Below are positions 1 to 6,039 of a stretch of 6,597 bases of DNA, in pieces; position 1 is the stretch's first letter; each line of letters starts with the position of its first letter. Source of the stretch: Rhodocyclaceae bacterium (GTDB taxonomy: Bacteria > Pseudomonadota > Gammaproteobacteria > Burkholderiales > Rhodocyclaceae). Made by a program: the position numbers and the translations under genes. Location of the stretch: contig JANYAW010000348.1 in NCBI GenBank assembly GCA_025361105.1, forward strand, positions 1 through 6,597. Reading direction: 5' to 3'. The notes under the pieces were generated by a model, which was not told the origin of the DNA, made no database searches, and saw only the letters and a list, made by a program, of their open reading frames with translations.

Positions 1-3000
1 CCCAGCGTTCCTGACACGGGTATCGTCGCTGCGGCCTCGGCGACATTCACTCTATCGTCGCCTGACACCGTGGTGATAAGCACCGTTGCCCCTGCGCCAG
101 TGAAATTCCAGCCGGTGGTGTTGGTGATGCCGGTCCAGGCATTGCCCGCCAGGTCGGTGAATGCACCACTGCTGACCTGAATGTAATAGGTCGCATCCTT
201 GACCAAATCTGCGGTCGGGTTGATGCTGATTTGCGTATTCGCGCCGGTGCCGCTGATGCTGATTTTGGCATCAGTGACTTGGATGGTTTCTATCACCGCA
301 TTGGTCGCGCCGTTGAATAGCGTGATGGTTCCCGTCGTACCTTTGACCACCGTTTCGTTGGCGCTCAAAATCATGTTCGCCGCGAGGCCGAGTGTTCGCC
401 CTTCATCGGCAGGCGAAGAAGGTGTGACGGTCGGTGCAGTGGTGTCGACGGTCACCGCGTTGGCAAAGCTGCCTGTCGTCAAGCCTGCATTGCCCGCCAA
501 ATCCGTCTGCCGTACCAACACCACACCTGGCGCATAGCTGCCTGTGGCGAGAGTGAAGCTGGTCCCCGTGCCGGTGGTGAAATTCGCACCACTGTCGACG
601 CTGAACTGCCAACTTGCACCGGTTTCGATGCCAGCCACATTGACTGTACCGACGTTGCTGATGCCGTCGGAATTGCTCGCGCCGCTGTCGGTTGCCAGCG
701 TCATCGTCGGGGCGGCGGGGGTGGCGGTGTCGGCCGTCACTGCGGTGGTGATTTTTCCGGTTGCCGCGCTGACATTGCCTGCCGCGTCGGTTTGCTTTAC
801 TTGAATTGCATTGGCCGCATACACGCCATCGGCGAGGGTGAAGCTGGTGCCGGTTCCTGACTTGAAAGTAGTACCGCTGTCGGTGGAATATTGCCACGTT
901 GCATTGGCTTCAATGCCTGTCACATTCACGGTGGTATTTTTGGTCACGCCATCGGTCGCACTGCTACCTGTGTCGGCAGCTAGCGCAACGCCGGGGGAGG
1001 CGGGTAAGCTGGCATCAACCACTAGCGCCAAGGTCGTATTCGCCGCATTGGTATTTGCCGCAATATCGGCCACCGTACCTGAGTGCAATACGACAGAGGC
1101 ATTACCCGTCAAACCGGCTGATGGCGTAAAAGTGGCCGTCCAAACTTTGGTATCGGTGGTGCTTTGGACAAGGTTGGATAGCGCACCGCCGTGCACCTCA
1201 AAACTGCTTAGGGTCAGGCCGGTAATTACTTCAGAGAATGTAATCGTCAACACGGGTGTTGCGGCAGCGTTGATGACATTGCTGTTGGCTGCGGTAATCG
1301 TCGCTGTCGGTGCAGTCGCGTCGATGGTGAATGCCAATGCCGTCGAGGTAGCGCCGAGGTTGCCCGATGCGTCGGTTTGGCGCACCGTGACTGACTTTGC
1401 GCCGTCACCAGTGAGTGTCAATGCCGTGCCGGTGCCGGCCGTGAAAGTTGTGCCGTTGGTACTGTATTCCCAAGTCGAATTGGCTTCGAGACCAGTCACA
1501 TTCACGATGCCATTGCTGGTGATTTTGTCTGTCGAGTTACCGGTATCGGCGGCCAATGCCAAGGTCGGTGCGGCTGGTGCCGTGGTGTCGATGGCGATAG
1601 TTTGGCCGGTCGCGGTCAGCGTAGTTGGCAAGGTCAAAGTGCTGGTGGCGTTGCCCGCCAAATCGGTCAGCGTTACACCGGTACTGGTGAACGAAGTGAA
1701 GCTTACGGTGCCAGTGAAACTTGCCGGCACTGGTGCCGAGAAAACCAGATTGGCGGCGGTGGACAAAGCCGTGTCCAAGTTTAGCGTTAGTGCACCACCA
1801 ACCGAACGGGTGACAGTGATGCTGGGGGTGCCAGCACTCAGCACAGCGGCTTCGCTGAGCTTCACCGTGTACGCGATTTTGCCGCTGGCGTTCAGTGTCG
1901 TGTCAACGGCGCTGATGTCGAGGATGCGCACTGGGGTGGTGTCGTTGACCGCCGCTTGCGTGCTGGTCAGCATACTGTTGGTGACATTGATATTTGCCGC
2001 ATCGGCGATGATGGTCGCCACCGTATGCGAAACGCTTGTCGCGCCGGCCGCCAAGCTGGTGCTCATGCCACCTTGCACCACAGTTTCGATGGTCACCACG
2101 TTTGTCAACGCCGCGAGCAATTCGTTGGTGGTGGTCGCGTTGACTGCCCCATCCGAGGCAAGGTTGGTCGCTGCTGCTGCTGCTGCAACACCATCGCCCG
2201 CAGCTGCCAGTGTGGCGAGATGCGTGCTGCCGGCAAAATTGGCGGCGATGGAGGGGTCATTGGATGCGGAAGTGATGAGCGTCGTCATCGTCGTCGCATT
2301 GGTCAAATCCAGCGGCGCGCCTGCGCCGGCAATAAGTTGGGTGACCAGCGCATGGAGCATCGCTTGTTGTGCCGCTGCCGCTGACACTGGCGTACCGGTC
2401 GCCGCTGCGCCTTGCAATGCCGCCGCACCTGCGCTAAGCAAATTAGCGATTGAGCCACCGGTGGCTTGAACATCCACTGCATCTGCGCGCTGTGCAATCG
2501 TTGCGGTGGTCGAGGTGACGGCCACTTCCAGCGGATCGAAAGTCGTTAGATCGGTAGTGGCAGAAATTCCTAACGCGCCACGCACAATGGCTTGCGCTTG
2601 CGCCGGTGTATTGCCCGCAGCCATCAACTCAACCATCAAAGTGGTGAGCGGCGTAATCACCGTCGAACCGGCCGGCGCCTTGAGCAGGCCAGTGAAGGCG
2701 AGTCCGGTGGAAATATCGGTGCCGCCCGCGAGCAGCAGCGCATGCGTGTCTTGACCGGCGGCCAAGGTCACCGCAACCGAACCGGTGTTGCCAGTCGTGC
2801 CGATCACCGTATCGCTACCCAAATTCAATACGCCGTTATCATTGCCATCAACATAAACTGTTGCACCGGAAATGTAGCCATCGGTGGCAGTCAGATTGGC
2901 GGCATAAGTCACCGAAGTCGCGCTACTGCCTACACCCGCATTGCCCGCGAAATCGGCATAGCTTGCGTTGCTCACAGTAATCGACGCGGGGCCGGTGCGA

Positions 3001-4820
3001 TCTACATTCGGCGTGAATTGCACCGTCCATGTCGTGCCACCGTCTGCGGTCGCCAGCGCGCTGAATGTACCGCCTTTGGCATCAACTAAATCAGCGGTGG
3101 TGAAGCCAGTGACTTTGCTATCGAAAGTGATAGTCAGCGTGGTGGACACACCGACGGCCAAGCCATTGGCCGCCGAGGTCATCGAGACCACGGTCGGCGC
3201 AGCGATGTCTACCTTGGCGGTCACCGTGCCGACGGCAACCACCGTCGCACCGGAAGACTGCGTCACCGTTAGCGCGTGATTGCCACTGGCCAAGGTCGAT
3301 GTCGTGGTTACGCTAAATCTTCCATCAGCGCCCACCGTGCCGGTGGCTAATACGTTTGCACCTTCCTTGATTTCAATCGCATTGCCCGCGCCCGCCGTGC
3401 CAACAAAACCTTCTATCGTATGAGCGCTGACTGCATGGGCATAGCCGTTGGCATTGAGCGCCGTGTCGACCAATGATTGATCAAGCGATACACTTGCCAC
3501 GCTGGTCGCTGCGGCTAAGGTCGTGTTGAGTGTCACTAGCGTATCGACGGCAGCCGCTTTATCAACGGCGCTCAAAATATTCGCTGCATCGAAGAACGCA
3601 GTCAGCGTGGCTGCCGACGACAAATCAACATTGGTTTTGCCATCGAGATAGGTCGCGAGTTTTTCTGTGACGCTCGCAAACGCGCCGGTCATGGTCACAC
3701 CGCTGGTAGCCGCCACCATCAAGGTGCTGGCTTTCAACATAATCGCCGCGATTTGTGCGATGGCTTTTTGTGCGGCTAACGCGTCGGCTGCAACGGCACC
3801 CGTCGCAAACGGATTGAAATTGAGCGGATCGGTTGTCAAGCCAAGTGCAGTCTTAAGTTCCGCCGCCGTGAGCGCGCCGCTATTGACGGTCAGCAAACTG
3901 GTCAATGGTGAAATCACCGTCGCCGTTTCCGGTGCGGATAACAATCCGCTGAACGCTATCCCCGTGGAGATATCAATACCACCCGCAGCAACCAAGCGTC
4001 CGCCAATTCCGCTGATCGAAAACACGCCGGTCGCCGAGGTGAAGGCCGATGATTCGCCCAGATCAATGATGTTATTCCCGTTCAAATCGCGGAACACAGT
4101 GGCGCCGTTGAGCAGGCCGTCAAGCACAACGCCAGACGGGAGAGTGTTCTGCGCCGATGACGATGAACTACCACCACCCGCGCCCGCGGCGATTGCAAGC
4201 CCGCCTGCAATCAAGCTCATGATGGTGCCAAAACCTGTGCTCGAAGTCGGTGGCGGGGTTGGGGAACCTTCCACCGTTTGCGGTAGTCCGGTAGCTTTGC
4301 CAGCCCCCGGTTTGCCAGCGGCATCGGGAGCTTCTTCAAATGTCATGCCGACGCGGCTGTCGGTTATTGCGAAGCCACCGCCGTCGCTGTCCGCCATCGC
4401 CATCAGCACCGGCGCGTCGGTCGATACCTGCGTCTCGCCCTGGGCTGTCTCGTCGGCCAAAATTAAATCGTCAAACTGTTGTGCGAGGGCAGCACCTGTC
4501 TGTTCCTCGCCTTGGGTAGCTGCCTCGGCATCTAACGGCGTGCCATCAGCACCAACTGGCAGAGTGGCTGGCGCAGCGAGCGCCTGATCCACATCCACCG
4601 CTGGTTTAGCTTTCGCGTCGGCACTCACCACCTGCGCCGCACCGACCGCATCGGCCGCACCAGCCAAGCCCAGCGCCATCAAGGCCATCGGGCTGAGCAG
4701 GCCGGATTCGGGTTTCTTGTTGACCTTGCGTGCGCGCGCCAACTTAGACGCAGCGTCCTCACCGTCTCGACTCATAAACACACCGTGCTTGTCTGTGGAA
4801 TTCGCGGTTTTCTTGGTCAT
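1..4820 (-). CDS. Giant Ig-like-repeat surface adhesin (BapA/LapA/RTX type), N-terminal part, 3' end beyond window
   Basis: This is an open frame of 1606 complete codons, with no in-frame stop down to the window edge. The ATG at 4820 begins MTKKTANSTD, has TGAGG five bases upstream, and lies downstream of an in-frame TAA with no other ATG between. The layout by residue is: a charged, Lys/Arg-containing N-terminus (1-40); a hydrophobic segment LLSPMALMALGLAGAADAVG (41-60); an acidic, Ala-rich linker; a second hydrophobic segment IMSLIAGGLAIAAGAGGG (200-217) followed by five Ser; a calcium-loop/helical module (about 230-455); an Ig-like domain (about 460-537); a Big_12-like domain (538-640); a second calcium-loop/helical module (about 640-955); an Ig-like domain (960-1077); and repeats R1 (1078-1166), Big_12-like (1167-1268), R2 (1269-1363), R3 (1364-1458) and Big_5-like (1459 to about 1575), then the start of another repeat with GDDRVNVAEAAA. 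Proteins of this build are large secreted adhesins for biofilm or surface attachment, usually exported by type I secretion through a C-terminal signal, which here would lie outside the window. The adhesin role is inferred from architecture; the exact ligand is unknown. The composition is very rich in Ala, Thr, Ser, Val and Gly and nearly free of Cys, as expected for an extracellular stalk. Confidence 0.9.
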   Translation of the reverse strand, partial: MTKKTANSTDKHGVFMSRDGEDAASKLARARKVNKKPESGLLSPMALMALGLAGAADAVGAAQVVSADAKAKPAVDVDQALAAPATLPVGADGTPLDAEAATQGEEQTGAALAQQFDDLILADETAQGETQVSTDAPVLMAMADSDGGGFAITDSRVGMTFEEAPDAAGKPGAGKATGLPQTVEGSPTPPPTSSTGFGTIMSLIAGGLAIAAGAGGGSSSSSAQNTLPSGVVLDGLLNGATVFRDLNGNNIIDLGESSAFTSATGVFSISGIGGRLVAAGGIDISTGIAFSGLLSAPETATVISPLTSLLTVNSGALTAAELKTALGLTTDPLNFNPFATGAVAADALAAQKAIAQIAAIMLKASTLMVAATSGVTMTGAFASVTEKLATYLDGKTNVDLSSAATLTAFFDAANILSAVDKAAAVDTLVTLNTTLAAATSVASVSLDQSLVDTALNANGYAHAVSAHTIEGFVGTAGAGNAIEIKEGANVLATGTVGADGRFSVTTTSTLASGNHALTVTQSSGATVVAVGTVTAKVDIAAPTVVSMTSAANGLAVGVSTTLTITFDSKVTGFTTADLVDAKGGTFSALATADGGTTWTVQFTPNVDRTGPASITVSNASYADFAGNAGVGSSATSVTYAANLTATDGYISGATVYVDGNDNGVLNLGSDTVIGTTGNTGSVAVTLAAGQDTHALLLAGGTDISTGLAFTGLLKAPAGSTVITPLTTLMVELMAAGNTPAQAQAIVRGALGISATTDLTTFDPLEVAVTSTTATIAQRADAVDVQATGGSIANLLSAGAAALQGAAATGTPVSAAAAQQAMLHALVTQLIAGAGAPLDLTNATTMTTLITSASNDPSIAANFAGSTHLATLAAAGDGVAAAAAATNLASDGAVNATTTNELLAALTNVVTIETVVQGGMSTSLAAGATSVSHTVATIIADAANINVTNSMLTSTQAAVNDTTPVRILDISAVDTTLNASGKIAYTVKLSEAAVLSAGTPSITVTRSVGGALTLNLDTALSTAANLVFSAPVPASFTGTVSFTSFTSTGVTLTDLAGNATSTLTLPTTLTATGQTIAIDTTAPAAPTLALAADTGNSTDKITSNGIVNVTGLEANSTWEYSTNGTTFTAGTGTALTLTGDGAKSVTVRQTDASGNLGATSTALAFTIDATAPTATITAANSNVINAAATPVLTITFSEVITGLTLSSFEVHGGALSNLVQSTTDTKVWTATFTPSAGLTGNASVVLHSGTVADIAANTNAANTTLALVVDASLPASPGVALAADTGSSATDGVTKNTTVNVTGIEANATWQYSTDSGTTFKSGTGTSFTLADGVYAANAIQVKQTDAAGNVSAATGKITTAVTADTATPAAPTMTLATDSGASNSDGISNVGTVNVAGIETGASWQFSVDSGANFTTGTGTSFTLATGSYAPGVVLVRQTDLAGNAGLTTGSFANAVTVDTTAPTVTPSSPADEGRTLGLAANMILSANETVVKGTTGTITLFNGATNAVIETIQVTDAKISISGTGANTQISINPTADLVKDATYYIQVSSGAFTDLAGNAWTGITNTTGWNFTGAGATVLITTVSGDDRVNVAEAAATIPVSGTL
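90..446 (-). repeat. Big_5-like Ig domain
   Basis: Residues 1459 to about 1575, starting DTTAPTVTPSSPADEGRTLG. The features typical of Big_5 are SSPADEG, a strand and turn LAANMILSANETVVKGTTG, TITLFNG, ISINPTADLVKDATYYIQV, and the terminal FTDLAGNAW. The last 29 or so residues before the window edge, with TVSGDDRVNVAEAAATIPVS, start a further Ig-like repeat of the kind seen in long BapA-type arrays, so the stalk continues leftwards. Confidence 0.6.
447..731 (-). repeat. Ig-like stalk repeat R3
   Basis: Residues 1364-1458 (95 residues), starting DTATPAAPTMTLATDSGAS. It contains TVNVAGIETGASWQFSVDS, GTGTSFTLATGSYAPGVVLV and RQTDLAGNAGL. It is the direct tandem partner of R2, followed immediately by a domain of the Big_5 type. 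Confidence 0.75.
732..1016 (-). repeat. Ig-like stalk repeat R2
   Basis: Residues 1269-1363 (95 residues), starting DASLPASPGVALAADTGSS. It contains TTVNVTGIEANATWQYSTDS, GTGTSFTLADGVYAANAIQV and KQTDAAGNVS. It is the same length as R3 and aligns with it without gaps by eye, while the DNA has clearly drifted. Confidence 0.75.
1017..1322 (-). repeat. Big_12-like Ig domain, second copy
   Basis: Residues 1167-1268 (102 residues), starting DATAPTATITAANS. TPVLTITFSEVITGLTLSSF, VWTATFTPSAGLTGNASVVL and the terminal VADIAANTNA correspond to the strands of the domain at 538-640. It sits between stalk repeats R1 and R2, which interrupts that array. Confidence 0.65.
1323..1589 (-). repeat. Ig-like stalk repeat R1
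   Basis: Residues 1078-1166 (89 residues), starting DTTAPAAPTLALAADTGNS. It contains GIVNVTGLEANSTWEYSTNG and ends in TVRQTDASGNLG. It matches R2 and R3 in the order TAP..P, DTG.S.TD.I, V.V.G.E....W.(Y/F)S and (R/K)QTD..GN, but is six residues shorter. It is separated from R2 by a domain of a different family. Confidence 0.7.
1956..2900 (-). repeat. Calcium-loop/helical module, copy B of the adhesin
   Basis: Residues about 641-955. The landmarks repeat those of copy A in the same order: GATVYVDGNDNGVLNLGSD (loop from D658), GGTDISTGLAFTGLL (699-713) and TVITPLTTLM (720-729), followed by a longer Ala-rich helical stretch. The loop is weaker than in copy A because position 12 is Ser instead of Glu, with an Asp one residue later. 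The shared order and motifs show the two modules are diverged duplicates. Confidence 0.65.
2171..2186. repeat. CTG trinucleotide microsatellite in the adhesin
   Basis: Five CTG units plus one base on the plus strand, read as GCA (Ala) codons in the adhesin within a run of six Ala before TNLASDG. Gain or loss of a unit would keep the frame and only change an Ala run. Confidence 0.8.
2901..3209 (-). repeat. Big_12-like Ig domain, first copy
   Basis: Residues 538-640, beginning DIAAPTVVSMTS. It has the expected TLTITFDSKVTGFTTADL strand and turn, then WTVQFTPNVDRTGPASITV, and closes with YADFAGNAGVG. This is the pattern of the bacterial Ig-like family I know as Big_12. A second copy with the same strand order is at residues 1167-1268. 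It is a structural stalk unit and no catalytic role is expected. Confidence 0.65.
3456..4133 (-). repeat. Calcium-loop/helical module, copy A of the adhesin
   Basis: Residues about 230-455. The module opens with GATVFRDLNGNNIIDLGE. Residues D245-E256 fit the twelve-residue EF-hand/dockerin-type calcium loop, with oxygen ligands at positions 1, 3, 5, 9 and 12 and Ile at position 8. GGIDISTGIAFSGLL (280-294) and TVISPLTSLL (301-310) follow, then an Ala-rich, probably helical stretch to about residue 455. A second copy with the same landmarks begins about 413 residues later. Calcium binding is inferred from the loop; the module type recurs in large repeat adhesins. Confidence 0.65.
4200..4700 (-). 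other. Adhesin N-terminal anchor/retention region (two hydrophobic segments and acidic linker)
   Basis: Residues about 41-62 are hydrophobic and are preceded by the basic stretch RARKVNKK, which resembles a late signal peptide or membrane segment. Residues 200-217 are a second hydrophobic, Gly/Ala-rich segment that runs into GGG and SSSSS. Between them lies an acidic, Ala/Gly/Pro-rich linker (63-195). In large LapA- and BapA-type adhesins the N-terminus commonly holds the protein at the outer membrane or marks a retention module. Assigning that role here is inference from position and composition; I do not recognise a named domain. An extended Sec signal peptide is the alternative reading for residues 1-62. 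Confidence 0.45.
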
Positions 4821-4825
4821 GATGG

Positions 4826-4830
4826 CCTCA
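4826..4830 (-). promoter_or_regulatory. Ribosome binding site of the adhesin gene
   Basis: The minus strand reads TGAGG followed by five bases and then ATG at 4820. The spacing fits, and this supports the ATG as the true start over the internal Met at residue 16. Confidence 0.65.
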
Positions 4831-4870
4831 ATGAAAAATGGGATATGCAGAAAAAGCGTGGATCGAAATG

Positions 4871-4879
4871 ATTATCGCA
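4871..4879 (-). promoter_or_regulatory. Candidate extended -10 promoter of the adhesin gene
   Basis: The minus strand reads TGCGATAAT, a TG-N-GATAAT extended -10 with five of six consensus bases. It would place transcription start roughly 45 bases before the ATG. The -35 position seventeen bases upstream (TAGAAT) is poor, which extended -10 promoters tolerate. It is a motif match only. Confidence 0.3.
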
Positions 4880-4901
4880 TCGCAAGCGGTAAATTCTAGC
4901 C

Positions 4902-4991
4902 GACTCAACATGGCCGATGACGGTCAAGATTGATGCGAAATGTTAATTAATCTTGCTGTGGATTGATTGTGCGCCAGCACACAATTGAGTC
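4902..4991. other. Nested inverted repeats in the gap between adhesin and hydrolase genes
   Basis: There is an outer pair GACTCAA (4902-4908) and TTGAGTC (4985-4991). Inside it are CAAGATT (4925-4931) with AATCTTG (4949-4955), and the near-perfect palindrome ATTGTGCGCCAGCACACAAT (4966-4985). Together they could fold as a three-way junction in RNA or serve as operator sites in DNA. No T-run follows on either strand, so this is not a classical terminator. Confidence 0.4.
4966..4985. promoter_or_regulatory. 20-bp imperfect palindrome, possible operator
   Basis: Nine-base arms, ATTGTGCGC and GCACACAAT, lie around a two-base centre with one mismatch (G-U capable in RNA). The length and symmetry suit a dimeric DNA-binding regulator. 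It lies about 90 bases upstream of the candidate adhesin -10 and just past the hydrolase stop. No specific regulator family is recognised. Confidence 0.35.
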
Positions 4992-4995
4992 AGGG

Positions 4996-5008
4996 AAACG
5001 CTCCGTTT
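4996..5008 (-). terminator. Small hairpin after the hydrolase stop (weak terminator candidate)
   Basis: On the minus strand AAACG-GAG-CGTTT forms a five-pair stem two bases after the TAG stop. No U-rich tract follows, so intrinsic termination here is doubtful. Confidence 0.2.
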
Positions 5009-5010
5009 GC

Positions 5011-5988
5011 CTAGTTCACCCAGCGCGGGTAATAACCTAGCGCATCCTGTACTGACGAATCATGCGCCGGGATGATTTCTATTTTGGAATCCGACTTCAC
5101 ACAGGCCGCCAGTCGGGCGATTTGTTGGCGGACTTGCGTCGGTTCATTGTCGGCACTGCGTGAAATGAAAGGCTTGGGCAGTTCGTCGGTGATTGCACGC
5201 TTGAGCCACACGGTATCGCCAACGAAAAACAACTTGCGGCCCGACCCGGTGGTCACCAGCATGCCGACCGAGCCGGGGGTGTGGCCGGGCATCGCCACCA
5301 GAATCACGCTGCCATCACCGTACACATCGTGCGTTTGCTCAAATCCGCATACTGTGCGCGGGGTGAAAGCGATATCTTTCCACTGTGCGGTTTTGCCACG
5401 CACTTGCGACGGGAAAACCGCTGGCGGTCCCGACGATTCGGCAAACTGACGTTCGGCCGTGGCAGCCCACACCTCTGCCGCCGGAAAATCCACCAAGCCG
5501 CTGGCATGATCCCAATGCGCATGCGAAAGCGCGATCATTTTTGGCAATAATTCACTCGGCAATTGCTGCCTGGCTGGTCGCAAATTTCGATACCCTAACA
5601 TCGGCACTTGACGATACAGCCAATTCAAATCTGCTTGGCGCTCTGACTCGACCGAGGCGCTAAGTCCAGCATCAAACATCAAGCGCTCAGTGAGATGTTG
5701 CGGATGCTCGACCAGTACCGCAATGTGATTCAACATGACCGTGGTGAACCATGCACCACCGGCAATCAGCATAGCCTCGGGGACCGGCGCTTCGGCGGTT
5801 TTGATCAGCGTGACGCGTACACTGCTCGCTGAAATTATCGGGGTCGCTTCTCCAGTTGGTGCTGGTGGCCCGCCGTTAATCGTCACATGAACACGACTAT
5901 CCTGCGCGTTTGCCAGCGCGCTTGCCAGCGCGCTTGCCACTATCGCAATCAAAAACAATGCTTGATGAAAATTCACCTTAATCTCCAT
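5011..5988 (-). CDS. Exported metallo-beta-lactamase-fold hydrolase
   Basis: A 325-residue protein from ATG at 5988. It carries the full di-zinc ligand set of the fold: HAHWDH (H156, H158, D160, H161) in a LSHAHWDHASGL context, H236 in MPGHTPGS, D258 in VGDTVW and H309 in IPAHDSS. The first 28 residues look like a Sec signal peptide (hydrophobic core ALFLIAIVASALASALANA, then QDS), so it should act in the periplasm or outside the cell. The order and spacing of ligands resemble the AHL-lactonase-like branch, but the substrate cannot be told from the sequence; a hydrolase for another ester or lactone is equally possible. Start choice: an upstream in-frame ATG at 6030 would add 14 residues and leave only 32 bases to the divergent gene. 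A GTG at 5976 is preceded by GGAG at good spacing and would remove four residues. The stop is the TAG at 5011-5013. It is on the same strand as the adhesin with a 190-bp gap. Confidence 0.88.
   Translation of the reverse strand: MEIKVNFHQALFLIAIVASALASALANAQDSRVHVTINGGPPAPTGEATPIISASSVRVTLIKTAEAPVPEAMLIAGGAWFTTVMLNHIAVLVEHPQHLTERLMFDAGLSASVESERQADLNWLYRQVPMLGYRNLRPARQQLPSELLPKMIALSHAHWDHASGLVDFPAAEVWAATAERQFAESSGPPAVFPSQVRGKTAQWKDIAFTPRTVCGFEQTHDVYGDGSVILVAMPGHTPGSVGMLVTTGSGRKLFFVGDTVWLKRAITDELPKPFISRSADNEPTQVRQQIARLAACVKSDSKIEIIPAHDSSVQDALGYYPRWVN
5905..5988 (-). other. Signal peptide of the hydrolase
   Basis: Residues 1-28 (MEIK, a hydrophobic stretch, then ASALASALANA) with a likely cleavage between Ala28 and Gln29, following small residues at -3 and -1. 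The n-region is only weakly basic if ATG 5988 is used; the longer start at 6030 would add KR, R and K. No lipobox Cys is present, so it is not a lipoprotein. Confidence 0.65.
5910..5939. repeat. 12-bp tandem repeat inside the signal peptide coding region
   Basis: Two and a half perfect copies of TTGCCAGCGCGC on the plus strand. They encode the Ala-Ser-Ala-Leu repeats at the end of the hydrophobic core. The unit is a multiple of three, so copy-number change would lengthen or shorten the signal peptide by four residues without a frameshift. Confidence 0.85.
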
Positions 5989-6039
5989 TTTGATATTCGC
6001 CCGAATGCTAGCCGTTAAACTCCGTTTCATTCACCCACC

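Noticed and set aside
403..897. 164-codon minus-strand open frame in another phase, rich in Arg, His and Gln
   Set aside because: It is an out-of-frame shadow of the adhesin repeats R2/R3. The periodic basic composition comes from the repeat codons read in the wrong phase.
447..1589. Repeat array as a CRISPR or mobile-element signature
   Set aside because: The repeats are long, diverged at DNA level and fully coding, with no short identical repeats, spacers, terminal inverted repeats or transposase.
2171..2186. CTG microsatellite as a phase-variation switch
   Set aside because: The unit is three bases and in frame, so slippage cannot switch the gene off; it would only vary an Ala run.
811..2469. 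552-codon plus-strand open frame
   Set aside because: It is antisense to the adhesin, its translation is a low-complexity Ala/Val/Ser string with no recognisable domain, and the minus-strand frame carries coherent Ig-like repeats over the same bases.
3667..4587. 306-codon plus-strand open frame
   Set aside because: It is antisense to the adhesin N-terminus and calcium-loop module A. It has no ribosome binding site or domain, and its Ala/Pro/Ser composition is as expected from the complement of the adhesin codons.
4717..4899. 60-codon plus-strand open frame spanning the adhesin start
   Set aside because: It overlaps the adhesin N-terminus and its upstream region in antisense, with no ribosome binding site and no recognisable protein features.
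5072..5663. Several plus-strand open frames and one minus-strand out-of-phase frame over the hydrolase gene
   Set aside because: They lie across the hydrolase, whose own frame holds all catalytic motifs; the others show none.
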